This document shows positions 36,426 through 46,707 of a DNA stretch of 64,000 bases, piece after piece. The position numbers and the translations under genes are program-made. Origin of the DNA: Bacteroidia bacterium (lineage in GTDB: Bacteria; Bacteroidota; Bacteroidia; B-17B0; Aurantibacillaceae); the NCBI GenBank assembly GCA_026415195.1, contig JAOAHO010000003.1:1-64000 (forward strand). The letters run 5' to 3'. Each line of letters begins with the position of its first letter. Position 1 is the first letter of the stretch. The notes beneath the pieces are model-generated. The model saw only the letters and a program-made list of their open reading frames with translations. It had not been told where the DNA came from and ran no database searches.

Positions 36426-37028
36426 CTAATTTTCTGATATTTTTCTATGGATATCCCACACCTGTTCAATGACAGAATGCTTTTCATCATTTCTTATCAC
36501 ATAATCCGCCAACGGAATCTTTTTTTCATCGGGCCACTGTGCTTCCATGCGTTTTCTGATTTCGTCTTCACTCAGGCCGTCGCGTTTTTTCAGGCGTGCC
36601 ATCCTTAATTCCATGGGGCTTGTTACCAGAATATTTTCAGAGCACTTTTTGTATATACCAGATTCAAACAATAAAGCGCTTTCTTTAATGATGATTTTCT
36701 TGTCGGATTTCTCCGTAAAAGCATCGAACATTTTTCCCACGCACGGATGGATGATGGCATTCAATGCTTCCCTGACGGAACTGTCCTCAAAAATTCTTTT
36801 CCGAATGAAGGGCTTGTTAATTTCCCCTTTATTCAGATAGGCCTCAGGCCCCAGCAGTGAAACAATTTTTTCCCTTATGCCTTCCATGAAATAGGCCTGA
36901 TGTGCGGCTTCATCGCTGTTAAAAACATCGGATCCCAACATTTGGAACAAACGGGCAATCATGCTTTTACCGCTGCCAATGCCACCGGCCAGGCCGATGA
37001 TTTTCTTATCCCACTTTGGTCCAGTCAT
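36426..37028 (-). CDS. coaE: Dephospho-CoA kinase
   Basis: 200 residues. The P-loop GLAGGIGSGKS is at ~12-22. SDEAAHQAYF, IHPCVGKMFDAF and ALLFESGIYKKCSENILVTS are the family segments, and DYVIRNDEKHSVIEQV forms the lid and end. It phosphorylates the ribose 3'-OH of dephospho-CoA, the last step of CoA synthesis. The start overlaps the end of recG by 23 bp, implying co-transcription. Confidence 0.95.
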   Translation of the reverse strand: MTGPKWDKKIIGLAGGIGSGKSMIARLFQMLGSDVFNSDEAAHQAYFMEGIREKIVSLLGPEAYLNKGEINKPFIRKRIFEDSSVREALNAIIHPCVGKMFDAFTEKSDKKIIIKESALLFESGIYKKCSENILVTSPMELRMARLKKRDGLSEDEIRKRMEAQWPDEKKIPLADYVIRNDEKHSVIEQVWDIHRKISEN

Positions 37029-39114
37029 TCACTTCCTGTTTTTGGCTTAAAAATTCCCTGATACATGCATGTTCGGGTTTTTCCAATGAAGGATCATCAT
37101 CCAGCAATTCCAGGGCGGCTTCGCGTGCTTCTTTCAGCAGCGGCCCGTCGGTTATCAGATTAGCTATTTTGAGTTTTTCGGTTCCGCTCTGCCTTGTCCC
37201 CGACATTTCGCCCGGCCCGCGCAGTTCCAAATCCATTTCGCTGATTTTAAATCCGTCGGTGGTTTGCACCATGGCTTCCATACGCCTGCGCGCCTCCCGG
37301 CTGAGTTTATGCCCCGTCATCAGGATGCAATACGACTCTTCCGAACCCCTGCCCACTCTTCCCCTCAGTTGATGTAATTGCGAAAGCCCAAAGCGTTCGG
37401 CGCTTTCAATTACCATCATGGTAGCATTCGGCACATTAACCCCCACTTCTATCACGGTGGTGGCCACCAGGATATTTGTTTTTCCTTCCGCAAACATCCG
37501 CATTTCATGTTCCCTGTCTTCCTCGCTCATCCTGCCGTGCACCATGCCCACATGATACTGTGGTTCGGGAAAATCTGCTACGATGCCTTCAAAGCCCTTT
37601 TCCAGGTTATGATAATCCAGTTTCTCGCTTTCCTGAATCAGCGGAAACACCACATATACCTGCCTTCCTTTGGCAATCTGTTCACGCATCATCCCAATCA
37701 CTCTTAGGCGAGCATTTTCATAAACATGAAAGGTTTTGACGGGCTTACGTCCGGCAGGCAATTGTCGGATCACCGAAACATCCAGGTCGCCATATAGAGT
37801 CAGCGCTAAAGTACGGGGTATAGGCGTGGCACTCATGATCAGGACGTGAGGCGGAGGATTGTAGCCGGTGCTGAGCTTAGCACGCTGTGCTACACCGAAG
37901 CGGTGTTGCTCGTCAATGACGGCCAATCCGAGTTTTTTAAACTTCACCTGTTCTTCGATTAGCGCATGCGTGCCTATGAGCAACTGAATTTGCCCGCTTT
38001 GAAGTTCTTCGTAAATCTTTTGCTTTGGTTGTTTTTTGGTGGAACCTGTCAGTAATGCCACACGCACCGGAAGCCCTTTCAGGATATCACGAATATTGTG
38101 ATAATGTTGCTGTGCCAGGATTTCCGTGGGCACCATCAGGCATGCCTGGCAATCGTTGCCGATGGCAATCAGCATTAAAATCAAGGCCACTATGGTTTTT
38201 CCGCTGCCCACATCGCCCTGCAGCAAACGGTTCATCTGCCTTCCCGAGCGCATGTCTTCATACATTTCACGGATAACGGCTTTCTGGTCGTCGGTTAGCG
38301 GGAAGGGAAGGTGTTTTTCATAAAACTCTTTCAGTAAATCACCGGAAGTTGTGAAAGGAATACCAACAGAATATTTCTTCCGGTTTTTAAGAATTTTTCC
38401 CAATTGCAATTGAATGAAAAACAACTCTTCCCACTTCAGACGCCTGGTGGCATGATGAATATCTTTTTCGCTATCGGGCAAATGGATTTTTTCAAAGGCA
38501 AGCAGGCGGTTCATTAAAAAATATTTTTTTCTTATGGATTCGGGCAGGTTTTCGTCCACGGTTTGATGCAGGTGCATCCTGATGCCGTTGGAGATAACCC
38601 CGAAAAGCCCGTCGGAGTCAAGCCCGGCGCGCTTCATGGTTTCCGTGGGATTGTAAACGGGCATAAAGCGGGGCAGGTTTTGAGCAGTGAGTTTTTCTTC
38701 TTCCAGAAATTCCGGATGGGCAAATTGAATGAGGTTCTGATAACGCCCCGGCTTTCCGAAAATCAGGTAACGCTTTCCTGCCTGCAATCGCTTCGAAACC
38801 CACTGGTGGCCCTGAAACCATACCATAAGGGCTTTGCGGTTCCCCTCCACGCATTCCGCCACCAGGCGTTTGCTTCTTTTTTCCCCTTTCAGTTCCATGC
38901 CCTTCACCCATAGCATCACCTGGACTTCGGAACCGATTTCATCTTCCGGCATACGGTATAATTCTTCCAATGTAAAGATTTTGCTTCGGTTGATGTAGCG
39001 AAAGGGAAAATGAAAAAGCAATTCGTGAAAATAGAAAATCCCCAATTCCTTTTGCAATATTTCCTCGCGCTGGGGGCCAACGCCTTTGAGATATTTTACC
39101 GGCAATGCTTTCAA
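37006..39114 (-). CDS. recG: ATP-dependent DNA helicase RecG
   Basis: 702 residues starting with TTG at 39114; no ATG or GTG lies before an in-frame stop 24 bases upstream, and the protein begins YLKGVGPQRE as expected. The wedge/OB domain is at ~60-200. The helicase motifs are LLQGDVGSGKTIVALI (Walker A, ~300), VIDEQHRFGVAQR (DEQH box, ~397), IMSATPIPRTLAL (motif III), and VIEVGVNVPNATMMVIESAE with QLRGRVGRG (motifs V/VI). It is a fork-remodelling helicase. It overlaps coaE by 23 bp. Confidence 0.95.
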   Translation of the reverse strand: MKALPVKYLKGVGPQREEILQKELGIFYFHELLFHFPFRYINRSKIFTLEELYRMPEDEIGSEVQVMLWVKGMELKGEKRSKRLVAECVEGNRKALMVWFQGHQWVSKRLQAGKRYLIFGKPGRYQNLIQFAHPEFLEEEKLTAQNLPRFMPVYNPTETMKRAGLDSDGLFGVISNGIRMHLHQTVDENLPESIRKKYFLMNRLLAFEKIHLPDSEKDIHHATRRLKWEELFFIQLQLGKILKNRKKYSVGIPFTTSGDLLKEFYEKHLPFPLTDDQKAVIREMYEDMRSGRQMNRLLQGDVGSGKTIVALILMLIAIGNDCQACLMVPTEILAQQHYHNIRDILKGLPVRVALLTGSTKKQPKQKIYEELQSGQIQLLIGTHALIEEQVKFKKLGLAVIDEQHRFGVAQRAKLSTGYNPPPHVLIMSATPIPRTLALTLYGDLDVSVIRQLPAGRKPVKTFHVYENARLRVIGMMREQIAKGRQVYVVFPLIQESEKLDYHNLEKGFEGIVADFPEPQYHVGMVHGRMSEEDREHEMRMFAEGKTNILVATTVIEVGVNVPNATMMVIESAERFGLSQLHQLRGRVGRGSEESYCILMTGHKLSREARRRMEAMVQTTDGFKISEMDLELRGPGEMSGTRQSGTEKLKIANLITDGPLLKEAREAALELLDDDPSLEKPEHACIREFLSQKQEVNDWTKVG

Positions 39115-39130
39115 ACCGAGTTGGGCATAC

Positions 39131-39163
39131 TTGGGCTAAATTATCAAACTTCAAATATCTTTG
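39131..39163 (+). promoter_or_regulatory. Possible promoter between recG and the hypothetical barrel gene
   Basis: TTG at 39131-39133, 22 bases, then TATCTTTG at 39156-39163 (TAnnTTTG). The spacing is a little long. The -7 element ends 2 bases before the ATG at 39166, so either the mRNA is almost leaderless or a TTG at 39193 is the real start. Confidence 0.35.
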
Positions 39164-39165
39164 AC

Positions 39166-39867
39166 ATGCATAAATGGAATAAATTTGAACAATTGAAGCA
39201 TAAATTTTCCATATTATTTTTATGCGTTGCCTATTTTACTCTAAAGGCACAATATTTAGACACCCTGCATGAAGTGTTTATTTCCAAATCATCCCTCGAT
39301 ATCCGCCTTGAAAGCCGATGGTCTTTTTTGGAAGGAAGCCCCATACGCATCGAGGGTTACCGACTGGGGGTTTCTTTCCGAAAAAAAATCCGCATCGGCG
39401 GGGGCATCAGCTGGATGAAAAGTAATTTTTTCAGGAGTAAATTATATCCTGCTCCGAACGGAGATTGGGTTGAAACTAAAGAAAACTTGATGCTGTATTA
39501 TTTTTGTTATTACATAGATTTTGTGTTTCATAAAACGAAGCGCTGGCAACTGAGTACACCTTTGCAGTTTGGTGCGGGTTGGTATTGGTGGCAGGGAGTG
39601 CGGCGGCCGTTTTTTCGCGATTCTAAGTTTGATCATTTTTTGTATTTGTATGAACCCGGCATCAGCGTACAATATAAGGTGTTTCCGTTTTTAGGCGCGG
39701 GCATGGATGTTTGCTACCGCTTCGGGAATGCGGACTCGGGTTATTTAAAATACCGGTTTCATTCCCCTTCCTATGGGGTAAAATTTTTATTTTGGATTCA
39801 TCAGTTGTTTTTCTACTTATTTCCAAACTCACCCATTACAAAGAAATATGGGCCCGTCTCATGGTAA
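39166..39867 (+). CDS. Hypothetical secreted beta-rich protein
   Basis: 233 residues from the ATG at 39166. The frame is open from 39010, but that part lies opposite recG and is not needed; a TTG at 39193 (LKHKFSILFLCVAYF) would give a cleaner signal peptide. After the signal peptide (ending LKAQ) the protein is rich in aromatic alternating strands (GYRLGVSFRKKIRIGGGISW, LSTPLQFGAGWYWWQGV, YLYEPGISVQYKVFPFLGAG), like a small outer-membrane barrel. I recognise no family. trmD follows after 12 bp. Confidence 0.65.
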   Translation: MHKWNKFEQLKHKFSILFLCVAYFTLKAQYLDTLHEVFISKSSLDIRLESRWSFLEGSPIRIEGYRLGVSFRKKIRIGGGISWMKSNFFRSKLYPAPNGDWVETKENLMLYYFCYYIDFVFHKTKRWQLSTPLQFGAGWYWWQGVRRPFFRDSKFDHFLYLYEPGISVQYKVFPFLGAGMDVCYRFGNADSGYLKYRFHSPSYGVKFLFWIHQLFFYLFPNSPITKKYGPVSW

Positions 39868-39879
39868 AATTAAGATTCT

Positions 39880-40551
39880 ATGTTGCATATTGATATCATT
39901 ACTCTGCACCCGGAAATGATGGAAGGTTTTTTTAATTATTCCATCCTGAAGCGTGCGCGTGAAAAGGGCAAAGCCGATATTAACCTCATCAACCTGAGGG
40001 AATACGGATTAGGAAAGCACCGCCAGGTGGATGACTATCCTTACGGAGGCGGTGGCGGCATGGTTTTGATGATAGAGCCGATAGATAATTGCATTTCCGA
40101 TTTGAAGAAAAAAAGAAATTATGATGAAATCATTTATACGGCGCCTGATGGAGCATTATTTGAACAAAAAACAGCCAACCGCCTTTCGCAATTACAAAAC
40201 CTGATTATCTTATGCGGCCATTACAAGGGTGTGGATGAGCGCGTGCGCGAGCATCTGATCACCATGGAAATCAGCATAGGGAATTATGTATTGACGGGCG
40301 GTGAGTTGCCCGCTGCCGTGATTGCGGATGCCTGCATACGCCTGATTCCGGGTGTGCTGGGCGATGAAAGTTCGGCCCTGGACGATTCGTTTCAGGACGG
40401 CCTGGTTTCCCCTCCGGCTTATACGCGGCCGGCCGAATATAAAGGATGGAAGGTGCCGGAAATATTATTAAGCGGCCATGAACAACTTGTAAAAGAATGG
40501 AAATTAGAACAAAGCATCAAAAGGACGAAGGAAAGAAGGCCCCCGAATTAA
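39880..40551 (+). CDS. trmD: tRNA (guanine37-N1)-methyltransferase
   Basis: 223 residues. [20 protein letters not shown] is the classic start. The knotted SAM site is made by [14 protein letters not shown] (~52-65), [18 protein letters not shown] (~107-124) and [20 protein letters not shown], and the C-terminal part by [20 protein letters not shown]. It makes m1G37 in tRNAs reading CNN codons, preventing +1 slips. Length is typical. It is not beside rimM, rplS or rpsP here, unlike in many bacteria. Confidence 0.96.
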   Translation: MLHIDIITLHPEMMEGFFNYSILKRAREKGKADINLINLREYGLGKHRQVDDYPYGGGGGMVLMIEPIDNCISDLKKKRNYDEIIYTAPDGALFEQKTANRLSQLQNLIILCGHYKGVDERVREHLITMEISIGNYVLTGGELPAAVIADACIRLIPGVLGDESSALDDSFQDGLVSPPAYTRPAEYKGWKVPEILLSGHEQLVKEWKLEQSIKRTKERRPPN

Positions 40552-40599
40552 AAGTTTTTTTCAAACGTAAACCACTCAAAATTTCACTATTTTTATTTC

Positions 40600-42825
40600 G
40601 TGAATAAAGGGCTGCTGATTGTTTTATTAATTTTTTTACATTGCTGTAACGACAAAAAAGACAAACAACCTTCCTTGCAAAATGCACCCTTACCTAAGGC
40701 CCTTCCGGCTCGTGGATATGTGGTTCCCCCCGACAGCATGCGCCCCCCTAAGGTGGTTAGCGTTGACGAAAAAAAACTTAAAAAAATACCGGCAGGCCAA
40801 CCCAAAATAATACCCGCCCATCCTAACGTGCATAAATCCGGCACGCCTAAAACGGTAAAAGCCGGCAAGCCGGGAGTAATAACCCCGGGTACCGATACCT
40901 TCCCTTTACCCAAAGTGGTGCCGGCCATAGACAGCCCCTTTATGGCCAGGCAACCCAAACCTGTTCCTGCCCTGCCCACGCGCATGAAAGATGCAGCTAC
41001 CTGCAATATGCAGTACCTGGACGTGGACCAGGGCATGAATTCTTCTTACGTTTGGTCCATCCTGGAAGACCACAGCGGAAACCTTTGGTTCGGGACAGAA
41101 GGCGGCGGGGTCACGAAATACGACGGGCAACACTTTACGCATTATACCGAAAAGGAGGGCTTAAGTAACAATAACGTTTGGTCCATCCTGGAAGACCACA
41201 GCGGAAACCTTTGGGTAAGCACAGAAAGAGGGCTTACTTGTTTTGTGGTGGGGGGCGCCGGCTTTTCTACCACAAAACTACATAAAAAAAATGAAATTTT
41301 CAACCCCCTCATAATGGTATTTCACAAAGAAGACGGCTTAAAAGCAGAAGATTTTTTTTCTAATTCGGTTTTGCTCGATAGTAAAAACCGCATCTGGTGG
41401 GGCAGCGGAAAAGCCCTTACGATGCTCGATTTAAATGAATTTAAGATGAACAAAAAAGAACCCGAAATACAATTGGATAATATTTACCTGCAGGAAAATT
41501 TTGTGGATTACCGCCATTTACACGATACCATTACAGACAGCGCTATTGTTAATGAAAACAACGAATTAAAAAATATACGGTTCAGGGGTGTTGCAAAGTT
41601 TCATAATTACCCCGAGGGATTAGAACTGCCGTATTATTTAAACCACTTAACATTTTATTTTACCGGCATTGACTGGTATGCCCCGCATAAACTTAAATAT
41701 CAATATAAATTAGAGGGGCTGGATAAAGATTGGAGCCAACTCACCTCCGAGGGCAAAGCAGATTATCGCAATATTCCTTTCGGAAAATACACCTTTAAAG
41801 TAAAAGCCATAGGCAGCGCGGGCAAGTGGAGCAAAACCCTGGAGTATTCCTTTATTATTCACCCGCCCTGGTGGCGCACCGGGTGGGCCTATACCAGCTA
41901 CGTTATCACGGCTATTGCCGCCGTGGTTTTAATTGTACGATGGAACAGCAGAAAATTGCGCGCAAGGGCAAAAATGTTAAAAATAAAAGTAGAAGAAGCC
42001 ACGCAGGAAATCCGCCAACAAAAAGAAATAGTAGAAAAACAAAAACAACTCATTGAAGAAAAACACAAAGAAATAACCGACAGCATCAATTATGCCGAAA
42101 GGATACAACGATCCTTGCTGGCCAGTAAAAAACTACTTGACGAACACCTGAAAGAATATTTCATCCTCTACAAACCCCGTGATGTGGTGAGCGGCGATTT
42201 TTACTGGGCAAGGGCTTTGCCTGACGGACAACTGGCGCTGATGTGTGCCGACAGCACCGGACACGGCGTACCCGGAGCCATCATGAGCATTTTAAACATT
42301 GCTTGTCTGGAAAAAGCCGTCGAAGTGGAAAAACTTACCATGCCTCATGAAATATTAAATTACACACGAAATAAAATCATTGAAACCCTAAAAAACGACG
42401 GCACTCCGGAAGGCGGAAAAGACGGCATGGACGGCTGTTTGCTTTGCTTCGATTCCAAAAATTACATGCTTACCTGCGCTTCCGCACATAACCCCGTATG
42501 GATTGTAAGAGGCAAGAAACTTACGGAAATTAAAGCCGACAAATTCCCTGTGGGAAAACACATTCGTGATGGCCAGCCCTTCACATTGAATGAATTTAAA
42601 CTCTGCCCGGGCGATGCCATCTATTTACTTACGGACGGATTTGGCGACCAGTTCGGCGGGCCTTCGGGTAAAAAATTCAAAAACAAAAACCTTCAGGAAC
42701 TGCTTCTTTCCATAGCCCATGAACCCATGCACATACAAAAGCAAAAACTCGAGAAGGCATTTGAAAACTGGAAAGGAAGTTTGGAACAGGTGGATGATGT
42801 GACGATAATGGGTATCCGGATTTAA
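40600..42825 (+). CDS. Short two-component-type propeller / Y_Y_Y / SpoIIE-like PP2C phosphatase
   Basis: 741 residues from GTG (40600). A lipoprotein-like signal (LLIVLLIFLHCCND) is followed by a Pro/Lys-rich linker to ~125. Only about three propeller blades follow (YVWSILEDHSGNLWFGTEGG; the usual number is about 14), then a Y_Y_Y domain (LDKDWSQLTSEGKADYRNIP), one TM (~425-445), a coiled coil and a PP2C/SpoIIE phosphatase at ~500-741 (DVVSGDFYWARAL, ADSTGHGVPGAIMS, LTDGFGDQFGG). It probably senses outside the membrane and dephosphorylates a serine-phosphorylated partner, such as an anti-sigma antagonist. Two blades share 41 identical bases, hinting at recent loss or gain of blades. Confidence 0.88.
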   Translation: MNKGLLIVLLIFLHCCNDKKDKQPSLQNAPLPKALPARGYVVPPDSMRPPKVVSVDEKKLKKIPAGQPKIIPAHPNVHKSGTPKTVKAGKPGVITPGTDTFPLPKVVPAIDSPFMARQPKPVPALPTRMKDAATCNMQYLDVDQGMNSSYVWSILEDHSGNLWFGTEGGGVTKYDGQHFTHYTEKEGLSNNNVWSILEDHSGNLWVSTERGLTCFVVGGAGFSTTKLHKKNEIFNPLIMVFHKEDGLKAEDFFSNSVLLDSKNRIWWGSGKALTMLDLNEFKMNKKEPEIQLDNIYLQENFVDYRHLHDTITDSAIVNENNELKNIRFRGVAKFHNYPEGLELPYYLNHLTFYFTGIDWYAPHKLKYQYKLEGLDKDWSQLTSEGKADYRNIPFGKYTFKVKAIGSAGKWSKTLEYSFIIHPPWWRTGWAYTSYVITAIAAVVLIVRWNSRKLRARAKMLKIKVEEATQEIRQQKEIVEKQKQLIEEKHKEITDSINYAERIQRSLLASKKLLDEHLKEYFILYKPRDVVSGDFYWARALPDGQLALMCADSTGHGVPGAIMSILNIACLEKAVEVEKLTMPHEILNYTRNKIIETLKNDGTPEGGKDGMDGCLLCFDSKNYMLTCASAHNPVWIVRGKKLTEIKADKFPVGKHIRDGQPFTLNEFKLCPGDAIYLLTDGFGDQFGGPSGKKFKNKNLQELLLSIAHEPMHIQKQKLEKAFENWKGSLEQVDDVTIMGIRI
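41048..41088 (+). repeat. Identical 41-base propeller repeat, unit 1
   Basis: These bases recur without change at 41174-41214, 126 bases (42 codons, one blade) later, inside the propeller of the SpoIIE-like protein. Such identity favours recombination that adds or deletes blades. Confidence 0.9.
41174..41214 (+). repeat. Identical 41-base propeller repeat, unit 2
   Basis: Exact copy of 41048-41088. The encoded segment is NVWSILEDHSGNLW, compared with YVWSILEDHSGNLW in the first unit. Confidence 0.9.
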
Positions 42826-42974
42826 AAATTAAAAAAGGATTTAATCAAACTTTGCACTAATAGTTACTAAAATAAAAATTTATTTATTATATAATTTTCC
42901 TATATTTTCAACCTATAAGTACATTTGGCCGTTTTATATCTATTAAAAAAAATCCTTACTTTTACACTTGAAAA

Positions 42975-43063
<89 letters not shown>

Positions 43064-43079
43064 CTCTAAATTTTTACGC

Positions 43080-43565
43080 TTAATCCCTGAACAATAAAGC
43101 AACCGCGTAAGCATTCACCCCTTCCCTGCTTCCCACATATCCGAGTTTTTCGTTTGTGGTGGCTTTCACCGATACGTCCTCCATTTCAATTTTCAAAACT
43201 TCAGAAATATTTTTTTTCATGGCATCAATATAGTTTTTCAGCTTGGGTTCTTCAAGCACCACCGTAACATCCACATTGCCCACCCGAAAACCTTTTTGGG
43301 TGATGAGTTTATACACCTCCTCCAGTAAAATTATACTGTTGATATTTTTATATTTTTCATCGGTATTGGGAAAATAATACCCGATATCCCTTAAGCCCGC
43401 GGCCCCAAGCAAGGCATCGCACAAAGCATGCAACAAAACATCGGCATCGCTATGGCCGTCGCAACCGGAATGATGCGGAACCTCCACTCCGCCCAACATC
43501 AGCTTCCTCCCCTGCCTGAGCGGATGCACATCAAAACCAAAACCCACCCTGAACGGACATCCCAT
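43080..43565 (-). CDS. ispF: 2-C-methyl-D-erythritol 2,4-cyclodiphosphate synthase
   Basis: 161 residues. FRVGFGFDVHPLRQGRKLML and HHSGCDGHSDADVLLHALCD carry the zinc ligands (Asp/His pair and the later His). DIGYYFPNTDEKYKNINSII and EMEDVSVKATTNEKLGYVG, near the C-terminus, are also family motifs. It closes the cyclodiphosphate ring in the non-mevalonate isoprenoid pathway, so this organism uses that route. It begins 7 bp after pgk on the same strand. Confidence 0.96.
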   Translation of the reverse strand: MGCPFRVGFGFDVHPLRQGRKLMLGGVEVPHHSGCDGHSDADVLLHALCDALLGAAGLRDIGYYFPNTDEKYKNINSIILLEEVYKLITQKGFRVGNVDVTVVLEEPKLKNYIDAMKKNISEVLKIEMEDVSVKATTNEKLGYVGSREGVNAYAVALLFRD

Positions 43566-43572
43566 ATCCTGC

Positions 43573-44763
43573 TTATGCTTTTACGGCTTCCACACCCGGA
43601 AGCGTGCCTTGTTCCACATATTCCAGCATGGCCCCTCCGCCGGTGCTGATATAACTTAATTTATCGGAAAGATTGTATTTGGAGGCCGCCGCCACGCTGT
43701 CGCCCCCGCCTACTAATGAAAAAGCACCTTTTTGAGTGGCCTGTGCAATGGCCTCGCCGATTTTTCTTGTGCCTTCCTGATAATTTTCCATTTCAAACAC
43801 TCCCATGGGACCGTTCCACAATATGCTACCCGATTGCATGATGGCCTTAGAAAAAATTTCTATGCTTTGAGGGCCGATATCCAGCCCCATTTGGCCTTCG
43901 GGTATTTCGTCCGATTTATAAACACTGCCGGGCTTATCTTCAAATGCACTATGAGCCAAAACATCCACGGGAAGCAATATCCTTATGCCCCTTGATTTTG
44001 CGTTATTCAAAATATCAAGTGCATCATTTATCCTGTCAGTTTCACACAACGACTTTCCGATTTTTCCCCCCTGAGCACTAATGAACGTAAAGGCCATGCC
44101 CCCTCCGATAATCACGTTATCCGCCTTTTCCAATAAACTTTTAAGTATCAGGATTTTATCGCTTACTTTGGCTCCGCCGACCACGGCTGTCAGGGGGCGC
44201 CGGGGTTCATAGAGCACCTTATTAAGGTTTTCCACTTCCTTGCCCATCAGAAAACCAAGGCATTTTTTTCCGCTTGCAAAGAAGCGGGCGATAACGGCCG
44301 TGGATGCATGGGCACGGTGAGCCGTACCGAACGCATCGTTCACATAAAAAGTTCCGTGCTTCGAGAGTTTTTCGGCAAAAGCAGCATCGCCTTTTTCTTC
44401 TTCTTTGTAAAAACGCAGGTTTTCAAGCAACAACACTTCCCCCGGCTGAAGCCGGCTGCTGAGTTGAAATGCTTCTTCCGAAATACAATCGGATGCGAAT
44501 TTCACTTTCTGCTTTAAATGATGCTCCAAAGCAGGGAGGGTGTGCCTGAGGGAAAATTTATCTTCAGGCCCTCCTTTCGGCCTCCCCAAATGCGACATCA
44601 AAACCACCGATGCCCCGTTTTCCAGCAGATACTGAATGGTAGGCAAAGAAGCGCGGATGCGCGTATCGTCGGTAACCTGAAAGGCATCGTTGAGCGGCAC
44701 GTTAAAATCCACGCGCACCAAAACCCTTTCACCTTTGAAATTAAAATCGTTTAATGACTTCAT
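43573..44763 (-). CDS. pgk: Phosphoglycerate kinase
   Basis: 396 residues. VLVRVDFNVPLNDAFQVTDD and VLMSHLGRPKGGPEDKFSL hold the phosphoglycerate-binding residues. LTAVVGGAKVSDKILILKSL, ILWNGPMGVFEMENYQEGT and SLVGGGDSVAAASKYNLSD form the nucleotide site. It transfers phosphate from 1,3-bisphosphoglycerate to ADP in glycolysis. Length is normal. ispF follows after 7 bp; dut is upstream on the same strand after 23 bp. Confidence 0.97.
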   Translation of the reverse strand: MKSLNDFNFKGERVLVRVDFNVPLNDAFQVTDDTRIRASLPTIQYLLENGASVVLMSHLGRPKGGPEDKFSLRHTLPALEHHLKQKVKFASDCISEEAFQLSSRLQPGEVLLLENLRFYKEEEKGDAAFAEKLSKHGTFYVNDAFGTAHRAHASTAVIARFFASGKKCLGFLMGKEVENLNKVLYEPRRPLTAVVGGAKVSDKILILKSLLEKADNVIIGGGMAFTFISAQGGKIGKSLCETDRINDALDILNNAKSRGIRILLPVDVLAHSAFEDKPGSVYKSDEIPEGQMGLDIGPQSIEIFSKAIMQSGSILWNGPMGVFEMENYQEGTRKIGEAIAQATQKGAFSLVGGGDSVAAASKYNLSDKLSYISTGGGAMLEYVEQGTLPGVEAVKA

Positions 44764-44786
44764 AAGGCCTTTGTTTAAATTAAGGT

Positions 44787-45230
44787 TTAATGTTTACCCG
44801 TACTTCCGAAGCCGCCGGAACTGCGGGCACTCTCATTGATTTCACTGACCGGTTCCCATTCCACCACGGCATGCATGGCAACCACCATCTGAGCAATACG
44901 GTCGCCGGGCTGAATGACAAAAGTTTCGGATGAGAGATTCACGAGCAATACTTTAATTTCCCCCCTGTAATCGGCATCAATGGTTCCCGGTGTGTTCAGT
45001 ACCGTGATGCCATGCTTCCATGCCAGTCCGCTGCGCGGGCGAATTTGCGCTTCATACCCTTCGGGCAATTCCATAAAGAGCCCTGTTGGGATAAGCTTAC
45101 GCTCCAGGGGCTTTATCTCTTCCGGGGCAGGCAGATTGGCCCGCAAGTCCATTCCTGCCGAAGCTGCAGTGGCATAGGAAGGCAAATCGAAAGGGGAAGT
45201 ATTGATGATTTTAACCTTTAAACTCGGCAT
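44787..45230 (-). CDS. dut: dUTP diphosphatase
   Basis: 147 residues. The five trimeric dUTPase motifs are visible: [55 protein letters not shown] and [12 protein letters not shown]. It hydrolyses dUTP to dUMP, keeping uracil out of DNA and feeding thymidylate synthesis. Its start overlaps the end of the flippase gene by 20 bp. Confidence 0.97.
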   Translation of the reverse strand: MPSLKVKIINTSPFDLPSYATAASAGMDLRANLPAPEEIKPLERKLIPTGLFMELPEGYEAQIRPRSGLAWKHGITVLNTPGTIDADYRGEIKVLLVNLSSETFVIQPGDRIAQMVVAMHAVVEWEPVSEINESARSSGGFGSTGKH

Positions 45231-46707
45231 ACCTTTTTTTGAAAACGGGAAGTTCCCATTTTATCCACAACCACACAAAAGGGATTACTAACAAATTATT
45301 CAAAAATAATTTAAGTGAGATTGAAGAAATATCATCAAACAAATATGAAAACAGGTAAAGCACAACGGCAAATAGGCCGTAAAAGAAAATGGCCCTCGCG
45401 TTGTAAGGTGCGGGATAATGCTTTTTGCCCCATTGCCAGGAAATGATACACATGGAAAAATAAGTGATAAACGTTGCCCAGGCCGATGCATAATAGGAAA
45501 AATACGGTACCAGAAGTAGATTAAGTAAAATCGTTATTCCCGCACCTATCATGGAAATCCAGGCACCATATAAAGTTTGCCCGCTGATTTTATACCACAC
45601 GCTTAAATTAAAGTAAATGCCAAGAAAGGCATTGGCCATCAGCAATACCGGCACTACCCCTATGCCCACCCTGTACTTTTCACCGATAAAATACTGCAAT
45701 ACAGGCAGGTTGAGGGAAGTAAGCAAAAACACCAGAAAACAAAACTGGGAAAATATTTTCAGCACATAGGCATTTAATTTCATCGAGTCATCACGGTTTG
45801 CACGGTTAAAGAAAAAAGGTTCTGCCGCAAAGCGAAAGGCCTGAACAAACAAGGTCATGAAGATGGATATTTTATAGCATGCGCCGTAAATTCCCTGTGC
45901 TTCCATGCCTTCTTCCAAAGGGAGCAGATGCTTCAGCACAATGCGGTCGAAAGTTTCGTTTACCATACCGGCCAGGCCCACCAACACGAGGGGCCATGAA
46001 TATTTCAGGATTTGACGGTATGTATTCCATTCTGCCAAAGGCCTGTAATCCAGCAGAAAAGGCACAAGCAAAATCAGATTAAAAACATTGGCCAACAAAT
46101 TACACAAAAAGGAATATCCGATGCCGGTTTCGGGGTTATACCATGAAGTCCATGATGATTCAGGATTTTCGGCATAAGCCCTTTTGACAAATACAAAAAC
46201 AACTACATGGAGCAGGATATTCACCATCACATTTCCCAGGCGCATGAGGGCAAAAGGAACGGGCTTTTCCAACAACCGGAAGCGTGCCATGGGCAGGGCC
46301 AACAAGGCATCGGTGGCGATGATGCCGATGCACCAGATAATGAACTCGGGATGGCGGGAGTAGTGAAGTTTATCGGCTATGACGGGAACATACTGATAAA
46401 GCGCGATACTGAAAATGAAGGTTGAAAGCAGAATGGAAGAGAACGTTATGCGAAATATTTTTTTTGCATCGCCCGTGGAGTTGGAAAAACGAAAAAAGGC
46501 CGTCTCGAGGCCGTAGGTGAAAATGACATTGAAGAAGGCAATATAGGAATACAATTCCGAATGAATGCCGTATTGAACGGGCTCCGAGAAAATGTAAGTC
46601 AGTAAAGGAGTAAGCAGATAATTCAAAAAACGGGGCAACATGGTGCCCATGCCGTAGAGCACGGTTTGGCTGCCCAGTTTTTTTAAGGAAGAACCCGGTT
46701 TTACCAT
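45211..46707 (-). CDS. Polysaccharide flippase (MOP superfamily)
   Basis: 498 residues with about fourteen hydrophobic segments ([80 protein letters not shown]). The opening and the repeated [14 protein letters not shown]-type segment match RfbX/Wzx-like oligosaccharide exporters. It should move lipid-linked sugars across the inner membrane. No sugar-synthesis cluster is next to it; dut, pgk and ispF follow in the same direction with a 20-bp overlap. In Bacteroidota this flippase next to dut is, in my memory, not rare. Confidence 0.9.
   Translation of the reverse strand: MVKPGSSLKKLGSQTVLYGMGTMLPRFLNYLLTPLLTYIFSEPVQYGIHSELYSYIAFFNVIFTYGLETAFFRFSNSTGDAKKIFRITFSSILLSTFIFSIALYQYVPVIADKLHYSRHPEFIIWCIGIIATDALLALPMARFRLLEKPVPFALMRLGNVMVNILLHVVVFVFVKRAYAENPESSWTSWYNPETGIGYSFLCNLLANVFNLILLVPFLLDYRPLAEWNTYRQILKYSWPLVLVGLAGMVNETFDRIVLKHLLPLEEGMEAQGIYGACYKISIFMTLFVQAFRFAAEPFFFNRANRDDSMKLNAYVLKIFSQFCFLVFLLTSLNLPVLQYFIGEKYRVGIGVVPVLLMANAFLGIYFNLSVWYKISGQTLYGAWISMIGAGITILLNLLLVPYFSYYASAWATFITYFSMCIISWQWGKKHYPAPYNARAIFFYGLFAVVLYLFSYLFDDISSISLKLFLNNLLVIPFVWLWIKWELPVFKKRYAEFKG

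Noticed and set aside
39010-39165. Longer start for the secreted hypothetical protein
   Set aside because: It lies opposite the recG start and would hide the signal peptide.
41048-41214. Direct repeats as a CRISPR-like array
   Set aside because: Only two units, in frame inside a coding propeller and one blade apart.
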